60,000 bases of DNA from Strigamia acuminata (taxonomy: Eukaryota; Arthropoda; Chilopoda; Geophilomorpha; Linotaeniidae), in NCBI GenBank assembly GCA_949358305.1, contig OX442315.1, positions 24,456,427 through 24,516,426 of the forward strand, read 5' to 3'. The notes below the pieces were generated by a model that searched no databases, had not been told where the DNA came from, and saw nothing but the letters and a program-made list of their open reading frames with translations. Below, in pieces: positions 56,698 to 60,000 of the stretch. Both the position numbers and the translations under genes were made by a program. How positions within the stretch are numbered: the stretch's first letter is position 1; every line of letters starts with the position of its first letter.

Positions 56698-59600
56698 ATG
56701 GGCAGTAAGAAGCATAAAAAACATCACAAGTATGACAAGCGCGAACGATCGCATGAAAGTAAGCATCGAGAATAAAACCTCAGCAATATTTTTATTGTTA
56801 TAAAAACAAAAAACGCTTAATGAGGCATCGTAAATGTGCCAACAATCACAACTAATTTTCCATTAACTTGAAAATCATTTTACAATTAGTTTTGGATCCG
56901 CGTCCAGAAAAAAGACTAAAGTTGGTATTAAAAGTCGGTGGAAGTTCCGCATCGGAACATGGGGATTCGCCGCATATTCATCACGCATCTCTAGATCAGT
57001 CCTCGCTCATCCACGACAATAGCGGCCGTTTGGACTATCACGAACGATATCCTGAAAAACATAAAAAATCCAAAAAGAAGAAGAAAAAGAAATCTAGTGA
57101 ACGTCATGAACGAAAACATAAACACCATCATCATCACAGTCACGAGAAAAGGGTTGAGTTGCCGTTATACGCATTATGTTGGCACAATAACGAATGTTCA
57201 AATTTATTTTGCAGGAAAAACGAAAGCGTGAACTCGAAGATTCCGGCCAAGAAGAAGTAGACGCCTTTGATGGACCTGTTGAACCTGTGAAATGCTCTTT
57301 ATTTGGCGATGAGACGCCAGAACGTCCGTACAGGGAACCAAGAGCCTGTACATTAAAAAATAGACAAGGAAAAAGCATTCTCCAACGTCTTCTGGATTAC
57401 CTTCTCAAGGCATTAGAAAAGTAAAGAGATTTTTATCAATTCAGAAGTCAAACACTGACATTTTATTTATGGCCGAGGCTATTTCCACCCATTTCGGTGG
57501 AAATGATCACAGAAATCGGTGGAAATAGACGTATGGGCTTCCGTTTATTTATATTTATTCAATAGAAAAGATCCACAGCAAGTTTTTGCGTGGCCAGTGA
57601 CGGATCACATTGCACCTGGTTATTCTAGTATTATTACTCAACCGATGGATTTTAGTTCGATGAGGCAGAAAATTGAAAATAATGAATATCTGTGTATGGC
57701 GGATTTTAAAGTAAGTTATTACGGTATATATAATTATAAATAAAATAAAGCAATATAAACAATAATTTAAATATAATTAACTTGCTTTTAGACTGATCTG
57801 CGACTCATGTGCGATAATTGCATGACCTATAATCGTCCAGAAACTATTTACTTCAAATCTGCAAAGCGAATGTTGCATTTGGGAGTCAAATTAATGACGA
57901 AGGTAAAATTTACGGTGGAATTTGACGATAAAAAAAAATTATTTTAATTGTAAAATATTTTTATAATTTGTAGGAAAAATTATTGGCATTACGTAATACA
58001 TTTGACACATTGAGAGAACTCACGAGCGAAGAAATGGGATTCGATCTGAACGACGAAACGATCGCTGCCGACATGGCGTCAATCGTCGAACTAGCCGACG
58101 AGCCCATATCTGTTAAGGAAGTAAAGAAGAAAGTTAAACCATCCAAACCAATGTGAGACATGAAAATACCTAGCTTGATAAGAACTTTTTACATCTCCTT
58201 TTTATTATAGCTCAAAATTCGAAGCGTATCAGGATGGTGAAAGCCCCGAAGAAATTTTAGCTCAAGCGCAAAAGGCTGCAAATGACGCAGCGGCGAAATT
58301 AACCCTCAAGCGGCCAAATACTAAAGTAAATTCACCTTATTGAATGATCACATTTTTTGAGACTAACGTATCATAATATTGTTTTGTTAGTTTGGGTTTT
58401 TGAGACAGCTTAAAGATGGCACAACTACATTAGCAGTTTTAAATCCGGATGAAACTGCGCCTTCCGATCGCAAAGTTACTTTAGAAATGCTCGCTGGGAA
58501 GTTGAACCAAGGAATTGGAAATTTAGCTGGCTTTCAAGAAGATAAGCGAAATGTGGCTAAAACGGGTAATTTCAACTAGACTAATAGTTCATTACCCACA
58601 AATGCTTAACAGAAATGAAATTTTTGCAGTTAGTTACCTTAATTACGGGTCATTTAGTTCGTACGCACCTGTGTATGATTCTACGTTTGCAAATTTAACG
58701 AAGGAAGAGTCTGATTTATTGTATTCTGCATACGGTGATGAAACTGGATACCAGTATGCAGAAAGGTACAGTTTTTAATACAACAATTTAAAAAAAAAAT
58801 TATTCTATTTTTTCTTATTATTTGATTTAATTTTCGATAGCATACTTAATTTTAGCAAAAATTCGGATTATGTGACTGCAATAGTTGACAATTTGTTAGA
58901 TACCCTTACGAATGGTGAACATTCCAAGGCTATGAAGAAAATTGAAGAGGTAACATTATTTTGATTTTAAATAAAATAATTTAAATATTTTAATTGTATT
59001 TTTTTTTAGATCCGTAAAGCTTCAGAAATATCTACGTCCGTGCAGCCACAGCCCAACGTTGACAAAAAGGTCTAAATTAAAAACTGTTGATGAATGAATA
59101 ATGAACAAAGTTCTTTTTATGCAGAAAACGAATGAATCTAATTTAGATAGAAATAAATCAAATGGCGATAGTGTAAGTATCGACTACGATTCCCTCCGTT
59201 CCCTGGCCGACTTAGGAATTGACGTATCGTTTTTGGACAATCACGGTATTAATTTGCACTATGTATTTAAAACGTTATTAATTAATTTTTTTTTCAAATT
59301 TAATTTACAACCAGATGAAAAATTCGAACCAAACGGTGATATTCAAAAGAAACTTAACGACACTTCAACTTTGATCACCAATTTACAGCAAATTCAACAC
59401 GATCGATTAAGTGCAAAACCACCTTCCCATTTATCTCACACAACAGGGCCTTCTACGGATGAAATTCAATTAGGTAATTTATGTAAATTCATCGTCGGAA
59501 GCGAAATGCAAATTTGATCTTACAAATTTACTTTTCAACCTAGCGAGTGAAGTCAGTGAAAGTTTGAAGGATTTAGCAAAACAGGTAATTTGGTTTGAAC

Positions 59601-59956
59601 AAGTTTTTTTTTTTTTTTTTTTTTTTAAACATTTGTAAATGAATTAAATTACTTTTAAGACTACGCCTATGGACGTAACCAGTTTGGTCGGTCTGAGAAA
59701 AGCTATGGGCATCACGATGCAGCCATTTTTCAGCGGTGAAAGCGGGTCAACTAATAAAAACACAAATCCTCCATTGCACAGAACTGTTGAAAGTGATGCT
59801 GATGCTTCTGCAACACAACCTGCGACCACGGAAGAAACTGCAGCAGATTTGGAATCTGAATTGCAAGAATTTTTAGACACAGGTGCATCAATTAAAGTGT
59901 CGGATTCGCCCACACATACTGGAGAACCGTTAGTTGATGAAAATCTTCTTGTATAA
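56698..59956 (+). CDS. BRD7/BRD9-type bromodomain protein (SWI/SNF subunit)
   Basis: About fifteen exons encode roughly 725 residues. Start MGSKKHKKHHKYDKRERSHE is the BRD7/9 N-terminus. A Lys/His-rich linker follows (KKKKKKSSERHERKHK region), then the bromodomain from about residue 180: FAWPVTDHIAPGY, QPMDFSSM, MCDNCMTYNRPETIYFKSA with the acetyl-lysine-binding Asn. Downstream comes the DUF3512 region (FGFLRQLKDGTTTLAVLNPD, YGSFSSYAPVYDS) with a C-terminal tail ending ENLLV. BRD9 marks ncBAF and BRD7 marks PBAF chromatin remodellers. From the visible sequence I cannot say which, and a single pre-duplication gene is likely in an invertebrate. The gene is complete within the window. Confidence 0.92.
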
Positions 59957-60000
59957 ATATTTTTAATTGTCAAATCAAATCACTATATCAGTATATATTT

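Overview
The window is nuclear DNA from an animal, most likely an invertebrate with a compact genome. Nearly every gene is split by many introns of about 45-80 bases with GT...AG ends, the DNA is AT-rich, and the encoded proteins are animal-type (NFAT5-like factor, fibrinogen-domain protein, FANCA, BRD7/9, ENTR1, EMC3, SYS1, NDUFB9). I cannot name the species; a sponge or another early-branching or compact-genome invertebrate would fit. All gene models were spliced by eye from reading frames, splice signals and similarity to known families.

Region 1 (1-8.7 kb) is an accessory block. It is a tandem cluster, all on the minus strand, of very short membrane proteins sharing an N-terminal Ser-Gly-x-Gly-Trp or Trp-x-Trp motif, an Asp-Pro motif and two hydrophobic segments. 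Three repeat units of about 1.3 kb (about 4.3-8.7 kb) each carry a membrane-protein copy and a second, secreted-peptide-like gene. Some copies look intact and others are broken. Two non-autonomous transposons sit here: a 766-bp element with about 290-bp inverted repeats, and a 215-bp hAT-like insertion whose empty site is preserved in the sister units. I recognise neither gene family.

Region 2 (9-25 kb): ASTE1 and EMC3 (head-to-head), a secreted fibrinogen-like lectin, an NFAT5/TonEBP-type transcription factor with one outsized intron, a doubtful small gene, and the ATPase WRNIP1 head-to-head with a 5'-nucleotidase-family phosphatase.

Region 3 (25-46 kb) is densely packed housekeeping DNA with alternating strands: 5'-nucleotidase, SYS1, COX4, VPS35, ORC6, FANCA, NDUFB9, TANGO6, ENTR1. 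Many neighbours form divergent pairs separated by 130-560 bp or convergent pairs only tens to hundreds of bases apart. FANCA is unusually short (about 776 codons) and contains a 15-copy 25-bp minisatellite that cannot be translated through. SYS1 and FANCA contain introns that appear to start with GC rather than GT.

Region 4 (46.6-60 kb): a small unknown gene, RPB1 (largest subunit of RNA polymerase II) with about 45 CTD repeats, another small unknown gene, a C18orf21-like protein and a BRD7/BRD9-type bromodomain protein. The housekeeping genes do not form one pathway. Recurring themes are genome maintenance (ASTE1, WRNIP1, ORC6, FANCA), membrane trafficking (EMC3, SYS1, VPS35, TANGO6, ENTR1), respiration (COX4, NDUFB9) and transcription (NFAT5, RPB1, BRD7/9).
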